Shown here piece after piece: positions 36,424 through 45,072 of a stretch of DNA of 55,272 nt. This DNA is from Eubacteriales bacterium (GTDB lineage: Bacteria > Bacillota > Clostridia > Saccharofermentanales > UBA5734). Made by a program: the position numbers and the translations under genes. Under the pieces are notes generated by a model that searched no databases, was not told the origin of the DNA, and saw nothing but the letters and a program-made list of their open reading frames with translations. How positions within the stretch are numbered: the stretch's first letter is position 1; every line of letters starts with the position of its first letter. The stretch is from contig JAQUDJ010000008.1 of the NCBI GenBank assembly GCA_028685755.1, positions 29,655 to 84,926 on the forward strand, given 5' to 3'.

Positions 36424-38223
36424 ATGGATCAAGTTAACGGCGTTTTTGCTGCCGTCGATCATGTAAGTTTTCATTATATACAGCACGGCCAAGAACCGCT
36501 CCGTGCGCTAAATCATGTCAGCCTTGATATTCAACAAGGTAGTCACGTGGCTATTTTAGGTCGTAATGGTTCTGGCAAATCTACTTTAGCGCGTCTGATC
36601 AATGCCTTAGAATTACCTTCTGAAGGACACATTGTCGTCGCTGGCTATGATACCCAAGATCACTTGAATATTTGGGAAGTACGCCGTCGATGTGGAATGG
36701 TTTTTCAAAATCCTGACAATCAAATCGTTGGAACAACGGTAGAAGAAGACGTCGCTTTTGGCCCCGAAAATCTCGGTGTACCACAGCCGCAAATCCGCAT
36801 TGCCGTCGATCAAGCATTAGCAAAAGTCAACTTGTCGCACGTTGCCGAGCGACCGCCGCATTTACTCTCAGGTGGGCAGAAGCAAAAGTTAGCTATTGCC
36901 GGGATTCTCGCGATGCAACCATCGTGTCTGATCCTTGATGAGGCGACCTCGATGCTCGATCCAGTCACACGAACTGATTTTATGGCGCTCGTTGCCGAAT
37001 TAATCAAAGAACATGGATTGACCGTCATCAATATTACCCATCATATGGAAGAAGCCTTACTCGCTGACCGTGTCGTCGTAATGAACGACGGCCATATTGT
37101 GCTCAGCGGTACCCCGGCTGACGTTTTTGATCGTGTTGAACTTGTCAAAAGCCAGGGCCTTGATGTTCCGGTTCACGGTGAAATACTTCATCGCCTAGCC
37201 CAATTGACGGGTCAAAAGCTGCTGCCATTAGAAACGGCGAGTTGGGCATCTGCACAAGCGGGTGTTATTCGCATCTTAAAAACATTAACCAAGAAGCAGC
37301 AAGTTCAAGACATGCATGAAACGTTCGATAAAGGTGATGATCAACCTTCGCAAACAACCCAAAATCACGAGATTATCATCCGTGTCGAAAACCTATCCTT
37401 TACGTATTCTGCCGGTACAACCTTGGAATCCGCCGCACTCAAAGACGTTACTTTTGATGTCAGACGTGGCGAATTGCTTGGCATTATCGGCCACAGCGGT
37501 TCCGGAAAATCAACTTTGATTCAACATCTAAATGGTTTATTGCGCGCCCAAAAAGGTACTGTTGCCGTATTAGACCTTGATGCAACCGATAACCACGCCA
37601 TTCGCAAAATACGCCAACGAGTTGGCTTGTTATTTCAATACCCAGAACATCAGCTTTTTGAAGAAACGATTTACCAAGATATCGCTTTTGGCCCGAAACG
37701 ACTTGGTCTTGAGCCTGCTGAAATTAATAAACGTGTCCTTTGGGCTGCTTCCATTGTCGGCCTCAAATCCGATGAACTTGAACGTTCGCCCTTTGAATTA
37801 TCAGGGGGACAGCGTCGCCGCGCCGCGATCGCTGGCGTCATTGCGATGCGCCCAGATGTGTTGATACTTGATGAACCGGCTGCTGGACTTGATCCTGCGG
37901 GTCGCGAAGAGATTTTAGGTTACACCGCTAAATTGCGGGATGAAGGCTCGACGGTAATCCTTGTATCGCACAGCATGGAGGATATTGCCCGTCTATCTGA
38001 CCGTGTCTTAGCGCTACGTGATGGACGCGTTGTGCTATTTGGCACACCGGCAGAGGTCTTTTCGCATCCCGAGATTCTCGCAGCAGCTGATTTGGCCGTG
38101 CCAAAATCTGCAGCCTTTCTACGTGACCTCAAGGCAATCTACCCGTCACTTTCAGATCATTGCTACACAACTGAATCCGCTGCATTAGAACTGCTGCGAG
38201 CTGGAAGTGAGGCATGCCAATGA
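36424..38223 (+). CDS. ecfA: Fused ECF transporter ATPase (EcfA1-EcfA2)
   Basis: Two complete ECF-type ABC ATPases in one 599-residue chain. Domain 1 (about 8-280) has Walker A GRNGSGKST (46-54), LSGGQKQKLAIAG and LILDEATSMLDP. Domain 2 (about 325-590) has Walker A GHSGSGKST (356-364), LSGGQRRRAAIAG and LILDEPAAGLDP. A linker of about 45 residues (TKKQQVQDMHETFDKGDDQP) joins them. In most Firmicutes these are two genes next to ecfT. Both active sites look intact. The stop overlaps the ecfT start, so the energising module is A1A2-T. It would power S components such as RibU and BioY in this window. Confidence 0.95.
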   Translation: MDQVNGVFAAVDHVSFHYIQHGQEPLRALNHVSLDIQQGSHVAILGRNGSGKSTLARLINALELPSEGHIVVAGYDTQDHLNIWEVRRRCGMVFQNPDNQIVGTTVEEDVAFGPENLGVPQPQIRIAVDQALAKVNLSHVAERPPHLLSGGQKQKLAIAGILAMQPSCLILDEATSMLDPVTRTDFMALVAELIKEHGLTVINITHHMEEALLADRVVVMNDGHIVLSGTPADVFDRVELVKSQGLDVPVHGEILHRLAQLTGQKLLPLETASWASAQAGVIRILKTLTKKQQVQDMHETFDKGDDQPSQTTQNHEIIIRVENLSFTYSAGTTLESAALKDVTFDVRRGELLGIIGHSGSGKSTLIQHLNGLLRAQKGTVAVLDLDATDNHAIRKIRQRVGLLFQYPEHQLFEETIYQDIAFGPKRLGLEPAEINKRVLWAASIVGLKSDELERSPFELSGGQRRRAAIAGVIAMRPDVLILDEPAAGLDPAGREEILGYTAKLRDEGSTVILVSHSMEDIARLSDRVLALRDGRVVLFGTPAEVFSHPEILAAADLAVPKSAAFLRDLKAIYPSLSDHCYTTESAALELLRAGSEACQ

Positions 38224-39023
38224 TGAGTAATATTTCCTTAGGTAGATATTATCCGACGCGTTCGATTTTGCACGCGCTTGATCCACGTACAAAAGTACTG
38301 GCCTCGATATTAATGATGGCGCTCATATTTATTGCTTCGGATCCGTTGCCAATGGCCGTTATCGGTGTGTTGACCCTTTTTTTAGTTGCCTTATCCCGTG
38401 TGCCTTTCAAGCAAGTACTAATCAGCTTGCGCCCGATGCTGTTTATTCTTTTGTTCGCTGCCGTCTTGAATATGTTGACAGTGTCCGGCAATGTCCTATG
38501 GCAACTAGGTCCTATCCGGATAACCGACCAAGGTCTGTTCACCGCACTCCGCATGGCTTCCCGTCTCGTATTGTTAATTCTCAATACAACTCTTTTGTTG
38601 ACACTCACAACAACACCCATTCATGTCTCGGATGCTCTAGAGAATCTGCTTTCGCCCTTTAAACGTTTGGGCTTTCCAGCTCATGAAATGGCCATGATGA
38701 TGTCTATTGCGCTGCGATTTGTTCCGACCTTGTTGGAAGAAACTGACAAAATCATGAAAGCCCAGTCATCGCGTGGGGCGGACTATGACACGGGGGGCCT
38801 GATCTCACGAGCACGTGGTTTGGTATCCGTCCTTATTCCGTTATTTGTCAGTGCATTCAAACGGGCAGAAGATCTCGCTACCGCCATGGAAGCCCGCTGC
38901 TATCGCGGTGGCGATTCGCGTACGCGATTGCGCATTATGCGCTATCAACTTGCTGATGGCCTGTTTGCGACACTATCCATCGCTGTTGCAACAGGATTGC
39001 TGATTTGGCAATTTGCTAATTAG
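38214..39023 (+). CDS. ecfT: ECF transporter transmembrane subunit EcfT
   Basis: Membrane scaffold coupling EcfA ATP hydrolysis to S-component toppling. The 269-residue protein has LHALDPRTKVLASILMMALI at its start, several membrane segments, and the two Ala-Arg-Gly coupling motifs as SSRGADYDTGG and EARCYRGGDSRT. The start is uncertain: ATGs at 38214, 38220 and 38223 are all possible, and a GTGAGG at about 38206 favours 38220. It overlaps ecfA. Confidence 0.94.
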   Translation: MPMMSNISLGRYYPTRSILHALDPRTKVLASILMMALIFIASDPLPMAVIGVLTLFLVALSRVPFKQVLISLRPMLFILLFAAVLNMLTVSGNVLWQLGPIRITDQGLFTALRMASRLVLLILNTTLLLTLTTTPIHVSDALENLLSPFKRLGFPAHEMAMMMSIALRFVPTLLEETDKIMKAQSSRGADYDTGGLISRARGLVSVLIPLFVSAFKRAEDLATAMEARCYRGGDSRTRLRIMRYQLADGLFATLSIAVATGLLIWQFAN

Positions 39024-39100
39024 TCAAAACAGACAGTTTGCCGGTTATCACGACACTCGATATAATTAAACTGCACTGCAATACGTGGAGGAAAAAAATA

Positions 39101-40084
39101 ATGAAACATTACATCGGTATTGATCTCGGTGGCACCAATATCAAAGTCGGCCTTGTTAACGAACTTGGCGAAATTCTGTTGAAAAAAAGCGTTAAAACGC
39201 GGGCAGAGCGCTCAGGTGAAGCGATTGTCGCTGATATGGCGAATCTTTCACTCGACGTCATTCGCGAAGCTGGTCTCCGTGAGTCTGACGTTGTTTCTAT
39301 CGGCATCGGTTCACCGGGTGTTCCAAACAACAAAACAGGTGAACTCGTTATCGCTTATAATTTGCCTTTTCACCATATGCCAATGCGCCTAGAAATGCAC
39401 AAAGTGACCAGCTTGCCGGTCTACATCGACAACGATGCGAATGTTGCAGCGTTGGCCGAGAGTGCCTTTGGCGGAGCCCGCGACAGCTATTGTAGTGTCG
39501 CCGTCACGTTGGGAACTGGCGTAGGTGGCGGGGTGGTCATTAATAATCGTATCTATAGCGGTTTTAACAATTCCGGCTGTGAAATCGGCCACATTGTCAT
39601 CGCTGCTGGTGGTGAACAGTGCACCTGCGGCCGCAAAGGCTGTTTTGAAGCTTATGCCTCAGCGACCGCTTTGATTCGCGACACTGAACGGGCTGCGTTG
39701 GCTAATCCAGACTCAATCCTCAGCACAATGGTCGCTGCAAATGGTGGTCAAGCGAGCGGTCGCACGTCCTTCGAAGCAAAGCGCCGTGGCGATGCTGCTG
39801 CTGCCGGTGTTGTTGATAAATATATTGATATGCTGGCTGAGGGGCTTGCTAATGTTATCAACGGCTACATGCCAGAAGTTATTGTCATCGGCGGCGGCGT
39901 GTGCAATGAAGGTGATGATTTAATGGTCCCTTTGATCGAAAAAACATATTCTAAAGCTAAATCGTTCCTTGTTGAAGGTGTTGAGCGGCCGCAGATCAGA
40001 GTCGCCCAAATGGGCAATGACGCTGGGATTGTAGGGGCTGCGATGATGGGTCGGGCTAGTTTTGAAGACGGCTTGGCCGGATAA
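39101..40084 (+). CDS. glcK: ROK-family glucokinase
   Basis: Phosphorylates glucose at entry to glycolysis. The 327-residue protein has the ATP motif GIDLGGTNIKVGLV, the sugar site YIDNDANVAALAESAFGG, TLGTGVGGGVV, EIGHIVI and the ROK zinc motif CTCGRKGCFEAYAS. The track starts at 39038; GGAGG with the ATG at 39101 gives the start. Substrate assignment is from the GlcK-like motif set. Confidence 0.92.
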   Translation: MKHYIGIDLGGTNIKVGLVNELGEILLKKSVKTRAERSGEAIVADMANLSLDVIREAGLRESDVVSIGIGSPGVPNNKTGELVIAYNLPFHHMPMRLEMHKVTSLPVYIDNDANVAALAESAFGGARDSYCSVAVTLGTGVGGGVVINNRIYSGFNNSGCEIGHIVIAAGGEQCTCGRKGCFEAYASATALIRDTERAALANPDSILSTMVAANGGQASGRTSFEAKRRGDAAAAGVVDKYIDMLAEGLANVINGYMPEVIVIGGGVCNEGDDLMVPLIEKTYSKAKSFLVEGVERPQIRVAQMGNDAGIVGAAMMGRASFEDGLAG

Positions 40085-40094
40085 CCTTGTTTAA

Positions 40095-40865
40095 ATGGAG
40101 ATAAGACGACTTGCACTCTTGATTGAATATGACGGCGCAGCTTTTCACGGCTTTCAAGAACAGGGTAATATTCGCACGGTACAAAAGGTGCTTACGGATG
40201 CCCTGACCGAGTTGACTGGGGAGTCAGATCTTGAAGTCTATTCGAGTAGCCGCACCGATCAGGGTGTGCATGCGCGTGGCCTTGTTTGTCATGTGGATAC
40301 CGCCTGCCCCGTGCCCGTCGAACGTTTGCCAATGGCTTTGAACAGCCATTTGCCCGATGACCTTGCCCTGATCAAAGCAGTTGAATGCCAGCCCGACTTC
40401 CATGCTAGACACGATGCGACTGGCAAAATCTATACCTACCGCTATTATCTTGCCAGTGCCCGACCGGTCGTCTGGCGAAACCTTGCCGCCCATGTCTTTG
40501 GTGGACTCGATATTGCTGCGATGCGCCGCGCGATCCCTTATTTAACGGGTACGCACGATTTTCATGCCTTTATGGACAGTAATAATAATCCGCGCCGCTC
40601 AACAATTAGGACGTTAGAGCAGCTCGAATTGCAAATTGACGGTCAAATGTTGACCTTGGTTGTTCGCGGCAATGGTTTTCTTTATCATATGGTGCGAATT
40701 TTGGCCGGTACATTATTATACGTCGGTCAGGGGCGACTTCAGCCAGAAGACTTGCCGGGAATCCTCATAGCCCGCGACCGCCGCAAAGCTGGAAAAACAA
40801 TGCCACCGCAAGGATTGTGCCTAGAACAGGTTTTTTATCCGACAAATCTCTTTAACGGAGGCTGA
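40095..40865 (+). CDS. truA: tRNA pseudouridine(38-40) synthase TruA
   Basis: Converts U38-U40 of the tRNA anticodon arm to pseudouridine. The 256-residue protein has LIEYDGAAFHGFQEQ, the catalytic aspartate in SSRTDQGVHARG, and GNGFLYHMVRILAGTLLYVG. The start is not certain because no clear ribosome binding site precedes the ATG at 40095. Its end contains the GGAGG for the next gene, which begins 2 nt later. Confidence 0.95.
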   Translation: MEIRRLALLIEYDGAAFHGFQEQGNIRTVQKVLTDALTELTGESDLEVYSSSRTDQGVHARGLVCHVDTACPVPVERLPMALNSHLPDDLALIKAVECQPDFHARHDATGKIYTYRYYLASARPVVWRNLAAHVFGGLDIAAMRRAIPYLTGTHDFHAFMDSNNNPRRSTIRTLEQLELQIDGQMLTLVVRGNGFLYHMVRILAGTLLYVGQGRLQPEDLPGILIARDRRKAGKTMPPQGLCLEQVFYPTNLFNGG

Positions 40866-40867
40866 AC

Positions 40868-42319
40868 ATGTCGCAAATGCGTTGGACCGATCGGACAAAT
40901 ATGACATTATTGACTGATTTTTATGAGTTAACGATGTCCAAAGGCTATTTTGACCATGCAATGGTTGAAACGATCGCCTATTTCGACTTGTTCTTCCGAC
41001 AAGTCCCACAAGATGGCGGGTATGCAATTATGGCCGGCGTCGAACAAATGATCGACTATTTACAATCGCTCAAATTTTCAGAAGAAGATCTTGAATACCT
41101 TACAAATCAACACAATTTTGACCAGGCTTTCATCGATTACTTGCGACAATTTGCTTTCACGTGCGATGTGTGGGCGATTCCGGAGGGCACCCCCATTTTC
41201 CCGAATGAACCGATCGTCAAAGTCCGCGGTCCGATCATCCAAGCACAATTAATTGAAACGATGCTTTTAGTTACCATCAATCATCAAAGCCTCATTGCCA
41301 CCAAAACCGCCCGGATCGTCCGTGCCGCTAAAGGGCGCCCTGTCCTCGAATTTGGATCGCGACGGGCGCAAGGCTATGATGCTGCGGTGCTCGGAGCCCG
41401 GGCGGCTTATATTGCCGGGGTTGCCGGAACCTCTTGTACCTTGTGTGGGGAACACTTTAATATTCCGACTTTAGGGACGATGGCACATAGTTGGGTACAA
41501 GCCTTTGCCGACGAATTGACTGCTTTTAATGCATATGCCCGTTCTTTTCCACATGACACGGTTTTACTCGTAGACACTTATAACGTCTTAAAATCAGGTT
41601 TACCCAATGCCATTCGCACTGCCCACGAAGTCCTTGAACCTGCCGGCCATCGCTTAAAGGGCATTCGAATTGATAGTGGAGACTTGGCCTATCTGACAGT
41701 CAAAGCCCGCGAAATGCTTGATAGTGAAGGCCTGACAGACTGCAAAATAACTGTTAGCAATGCGCTGGATGAATACATCATTCGCGATCTAATCCAACAG
41801 GGTGCCGCAGTAGATTCGTTTGGTGTCGGCGAACGCCTGATTACGTCGCGTGCTGAACCTGTTTTTGGTGGCGTTTATAAATTAGCTGCGATCGAAGAAA
41901 ACGGACAAGTCATGCCCCGGATGAAATTTTCCGAGAATGCGACTAAAATCACGAACCCAAGCGATAAAGCTGTTTGGCGTTTTTATGATCGGACGAGTGG
42001 CAAAGCGATTGCGGATGTGATCACCTTGGCAGATGAGGTCATTGATGACAATCAACCCTATGAAATATTCGATCCGCTGCATACCTGGAAGCGTAAGACT
42101 TTGAATAATTTCACAGCCAGATCCTTACTCGAGCCCGTGTTTGTTAGGGGTCAACTTGTCTATCCACATAAAACGATTGAAGCAATCAGAAACGACTGTG
42201 CACGCGAATTAGAGCGACTTTGGGAGTCCCTCAAGCGTTTCGAAAATCCACAGAGTTATTACGTGGATCTCTCGCACAAGTTGTGGGAAACTCGCAATGA
42301 ATTACTGATTCAATTTTAA
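40868..42319 (+). CDS. pncB: Nicotinate phosphoribosyltransferase
   Basis: Salvages nicotinate to NaMN in NAD synthesis. The 483-residue protein starts MRWTDRTNMTLLTDFYELTM, has LEFGSRRAQG, the phosphorylatable histidine in GTMAHSWVQAF, IRIDSGDLAYL and FGVGERLITS. GGAGGCTGAAC precedes the ATG and overlaps the truA stop, so co-transcription with truA is likely. Confidence 0.95.
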   Translation: MSQMRWTDRTNMTLLTDFYELTMSKGYFDHAMVETIAYFDLFFRQVPQDGGYAIMAGVEQMIDYLQSLKFSEEDLEYLTNQHNFDQAFIDYLRQFAFTCDVWAIPEGTPIFPNEPIVKVRGPIIQAQLIETMLLVTINHQSLIATKTARIVRAAKGRPVLEFGSRRAQGYDAAVLGARAAYIAGVAGTSCTLCGEHFNIPTLGTMAHSWVQAFADELTAFNAYARSFPHDTVLLVDTYNVLKSGLPNAIRTAHEVLEPAGHRLKGIRIDSGDLAYLTVKAREMLDSEGLTDCKITVSNALDEYIIRDLIQQGAAVDSFGVGERLITSRAEPVFGGVYKLAAIEENGQVMPRMKFSENATKITNPSDKAVWRFYDRTSGKAIADVITLADEVIDDNQPYEIFDPLHTWKRKTLNNFTARSLLEPVFVRGQLVYPHKTIEAIRNDCARELERLWESLKRFENPQSYYVDLSHKLWETRNELLIQF

Positions 42320-42396
42320 TTAGGTATAAGTGACTGGTATCAGGCGTTGCCCGGATCAGACCGTAACACCTGACTTAAACGAAAAGGCAATTAGTG

Positions 42397-42405
42397 TGAT
42401 AAAAT
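42397..42405 (+). promoter_or_regulatory. Candidate extended -10 promoter for ppiB
   Basis: TGTGATAAAAT includes a TGn-extended -10 (TAAAAT, 42400-42405). No convincing -35 is visible. The pncB-ppiB gap of 194 nt holds no other clear feature. Confidence 0.35.
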
Positions 42406-42513
42406 AAATCCCGATCAAATGGTGGGCGTAGGCTGATATAACATGAAGCACCGATGACCCGCCTAGAATTCATGAATCCAAGCTGCAAGCTGCAAACTGA
42501 AAGGAACAATTAC

Positions 42514-43005
42514 ATGGCAATTTTCGCAAACATTATCCTAGCAAACGACAAAAAAATTCGCGTCAAACTCGACCCGGTCAATGCACCGATCACTGTTGAG
42601 AATTTCACCAAGTTAGCCGAGGCTGGCTTTTACAATGGCTTGATTTTCCACCGCGTGATTAGCGGCTTTATGATTCAGGGTGGCTGCCCACAAGGTGTCG
42701 GTACCGGTGGTCCAGGTTACCAGATTAAGGGTGAATTCCAAAGCAACGGCGTCGCCAATAACCTTCGTCATGCCCGTGGCGTGCTTTCCATGGCTCGCTC
42801 CCAGCATCCCGATTCAGCCGGTTCACAGTTCTTCATCATGCATGCAGCTGCACCGCATCTTGACGGACAATATGCCGCTTTTGGCGAAGTTGTTGAAGGT
42901 CTTGACGTCGTTGATGAAATCGCAGCAGTCAAAACCGAGCGCGGTGATCGTCCACAAATTGAACAAAAAATGGCTCAAATTTTGATCGAACGAGACGACC
43001 AATAA
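42514..43005 (+). CDS. ppiB: Peptidyl-prolyl cis-trans isomerase, cyclophilin type
   Basis: Cytoplasmic (no signal peptide) proline isomerase. The 163-residue protein has APITVENFTKLAEAGFYNGL, the active-site FHRVISGFMIQGG, RGVLSMARSQHPDSAGSQFF and LDGQYAAFGEVVEGL. The track extends upstream to 42454, but AAAGGAAC and the ATG at 42514 give the normal family start. Confidence 0.95.
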   Translation: MAIFANIILANDKKIRVKLDPVNAPITVENFTKLAEAGFYNGLIFHRVISGFMIQGGCPQGVGTGGPGYQIKGEFQSNGVANNLRHARGVLSMARSQHPDSAGSQFFIMHAAAPHLDGQYAAFGEVVEGLDVVDEIAAVKTERGDRPQIEQKMAQILIERDDQ

Positions 43006-43076
43006 GACAGAATGCACCAAAAATATCCAGTTTCATTGTCACAATGGCGACATTTAGGGAATAAGTCCGTAAAAGC

Positions 43077-43106
43077 TTGCTTAATGTGACAGGCCTGTGA
43101 TATTAT
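43077..43106 (+). promoter_or_regulatory. Promoter for the small zinc-ribbon gene
   Basis: TTGCTT (43077-43082) and TATTAT (43101-43106) are 18 nt apart, with a TGn extension (TGTGATATTAT). Transcription near 43113 would leave a 5' leader of about 125 nt. Confidence 0.6.
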
Positions 43107-43238
43107 TGCGCAAGGTCATAGTCTAGTCCATCCCGAGGAACCAGTCACCTGCTTTGAATTATTCGGACAGGTCATTCTGCGCCAATCTTCACAGAGGACG
43201 ATAGAAAATGTCCGTATTATTTAAAGGAGGCATACACC

Positions 43239-43415
43239 ATGCCGGATAAAACACTCAATTGCAAAGACTGTGGAGTAGAATTCATCTTCAGCGAAGGCGA
43301 ACAAGCTTTCTACGCTGAAAAGGGTTTCACCAATGAACCCCTCCGCTGCCCGGATTGCCGTCGCGCTCGCAAACAACAGCGCAACAACGAACGTTACAAC
43401 AACAACAGCTGGTAA
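43239..43415 (+). CDS. Small zinc-ribbon protein of unknown function (58 aa)
   Basis: Not in the ORF track because it is under 60 codons. It reads MPDKTLNCKDCGVEFIFSEG ... LRCPDCRRARKQQ and ends ERYNNNSW. CKDC and CPDC form one zinc site; GEQAFYAEKGF is a conserved feature of the probable zinc-binding family PF13451. AAAGGAGG lies 9 nt before the ATG. It has its own promoter, a leader of about 125 nt and a strong terminator, so it is a single-gene unit. Function is unknown; the basic Asn-rich tail suggests nucleic-acid contact. Confidence 0.9.
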   Translation: MPDKTLNCKDCGVEFIFSEGEQAFYAEKGFTNEPLRCPDCRRARKQQRNNERYNNNSW

Positions 43416-43442
43416 TCCGCTGAACCGTTAAGCAACGTGAAC

Positions 43443-43475
43443 AAAACCGCTCTGGCATGCCAGAGCGGTTTTTTT
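43443..43475 (+). terminator. Terminator of the small zinc-ribbon gene
   Basis: AAACCGCTCTGGC and GCCAGAGCGGTTT form a perfect long stem with a tiny loop, followed by seven T. Confidence 0.95.
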
Positions 43476-43559
43476 ATTGGGAGGTCACACGGCTCGAAAT
43501 GGCCGGGGACCTCCCAATTGTATGCACATACGTGGCACGTGTCAGACACCAAATGTCTG
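43476..43559. repeat. Consecutive hairpins after the terminator
   Basis: ATTGGGAGGTC (43476-43486) pairs with GACCTCCCAAT (43508-43518), with an inner CGGC/GCCG. A second hairpin, CAGACA/TGTCTG (43543-43559), contains GTGTCAGACACC, close in pattern to the GGTGCCTGGCAC palindrome at 48842. No T-tract follows, so these are not plain terminators. Confidence 0.5.
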
Positions 43560-43633
43560 TCAAGTGGAATTTTAGGTAAACTTTGTGGAAATACCTGCAA
43601 AGAAAACGCATAAAGGATTTGGTAAGCTAAATT

Positions 43634-44557
43634 ATGATCAATACAAAGTGGATCCGAAGATTTAGTTTAGTTTTGAGTGTTGCTTTGGCAACATCAATCT
43701 TCATGGGGTGTACGCAACAGACCAATCTAAGGTATGCACTTTGCATCAGTCATCTGTCGAACAATTTCACCAATACCTTAGCGCGGGCAATCCGTGATCG
43801 AGCAGATGAATTGGGAATTGACTTAGTTGTGCTAGATGCTCAACAAAGTGTCGCACGTCAAGCGAACCAGATTGAGACGCTTGTGAACGATGGAATTGCC
43901 GGAATTATCATCGAACCGGCTGCAACTAAAGGTCTAGATGATGCGCTTGATCTTTGTGAGCAACAAGGTATACCCGTTGTGCTAGTTACCCAGCGGATTG
44001 CTAATGAAGCGACAATAGACTGCTTTGTTGGACCTGATTCCCGTGAGGGTGGCCGTTTACAAATGGCATACTGCTTAGAACAGCTTAACAATCAAGGTGA
44101 GATTGTGATTCTCCACGGCCCAGTTGGTGCTTCAGCTCAACAATTGCGCTATCTTGGCTACCATGATGTTTTACTTGGAAAGCCCGATGTGCAAATTGTG
44201 GCTGAACTCAATGCTGACTGGAGTGAATCCAAAGCCCAAGAAATTGTGGCAAATTGGTTAGCCGCCGGCAAACGATTCGATGCCGTGGTTGCGCAGAATG
44301 ATGAAATGGCCCTGGGAGCCCTTGCTGCGCTTGAAGCGATAGACCTTGCGGATCAAGTTGTCATCGTTGGCGTGGATGCTTCACCGGAAGCGATTAGTGC
44401 TGTCTACGCCGGCAAAATGTCCGCCACGATTTCGCAACAAACTGACCTACAGGGAACCCAAGCTTTAGATGCCTGCATTGCCCTTGCAAATCATCAAACC
44501 ATCCAAAAAGAAATATTTATCGATCAGCTTATCGTGTCAGAAGACAGTATCCATTGA
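43634..44557 (+). CDS. Sugar-type periplasmic solute-binding lipoprotein
   Basis: A 307-residue RbsB/LacI-type binding protein. The signal peptide ends in a lipobox (SIFMGC), so it should be lipid-anchored outside the membrane. The fold motifs are SNNFTNTLARAIRDRADELG, IIIEPAATKGLDDAL, FVGPDSREGG and AQNDEMALGALAAL. No permease gene is nearby; instead a histidine kinase and AraC-type regulator lie downstream, so it may act as a ligand sensor for that pair. The ligand is not known. Confidence 0.9.
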   Translation: MINTKWIRRFSLVLSVALATSIFMGCTQQTNLRYALCISHLSNNFTNTLARAIRDRADELGIDLVVLDAQQSVARQANQIETLVNDGIAGIIIEPAATKGLDDALDLCEQQGIPVVLVTQRIANEATIDCFVGPDSREGGRLQMAYCLEQLNNQGEIVILHGPVGASAQQLRYLGYHDVLLGKPDVQIVAELNADWSESKAQEIVANWLAAGKRFDAVVAQNDEMALGALAALEAIDLADQVVIVGVDASPEAISAVYAGKMSATISQQTDLQGTQALDACIALANHQTIQKEIFIDQLIVSEDSIH

Positions 44558-44580
44558 AGTCAAACGAGGAGGACGATTGT

Positions 44581-45048
44581 ATGCCGATCATCAAATATCG
44601 CGTCACACTGTCCCAATCAGATCGCCACAAACTAGAAGACCTTCTGAGCACTGGACGGTTGAATCGACGAACGAAGATGCATGCTGAAGTGCTTTTAATG
44701 GCGGATGAAAATTCTGCCAGTCATAAAATGAGTGAACAAGCGATCGCTAATAAGCTTGAAATCAACTCCCAGACCGTTCATACCATCCGCCGGCGATATG
44801 CGCAGCACGGACTTGAGGCCGCAATCAGTCGCAAACCTCGTCAGCCAACTGCGAATCGGACTCGAATAACACCGGAAGTTCGCAAGCAGATCATCGCATT
44901 GAGCCAGACAATACCACCAGCTGGCAAATCGCGCTGGACCCTGCGGCTGTTGGCACATCATGTGCGCGAGCAGCAAATCATCGACCGGATTTCACATGAG
45001 ACCATCGGCCAGGTCTTAAAAAGTGCGAGTCAACAAGGTATAATTTAG
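44581..45048 (+). CDS. IS630-transposase-like DNA-binding protein without catalytic domain
   Basis: A 155-residue protein equal to the N-terminal DNA-binding half of IS630-family transposases: a first helix-turn-helix (MSEQAIANKLEINSQTVHTI), then PPAGKSRWTLRLLAHHVREQ and DRISHETIGQVLK. The chain stops where the family continues into the DDE domain, and no such domain follows; the kinase gene starts 25 nt later. The frame is intact and GAGGAGGACG stands at the right distance from the ATG, so it may be a co-opted regulator. A transposon remnant is the alternative. TATAAT at 45039-45044 near its end could be a -10 for the kinase gene. Confidence 0.75.
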   Translation: MPIIKYRVTLSQSDRHKLEDLLSTGRLNRRTKMHAEVLLMADENSASHKMSEQAIANKLEINSQTVHTIRRRYAQHGLEAAISRKPRQPTANRTRITPEVRKQIIALSQTIPPAGKSRWTLRLLAHHVREQQIIDRISHETIGQVLKSASQQGII

Positions 45049-45072
45049 TCAAAAACGCGACAGGGGGACCGC

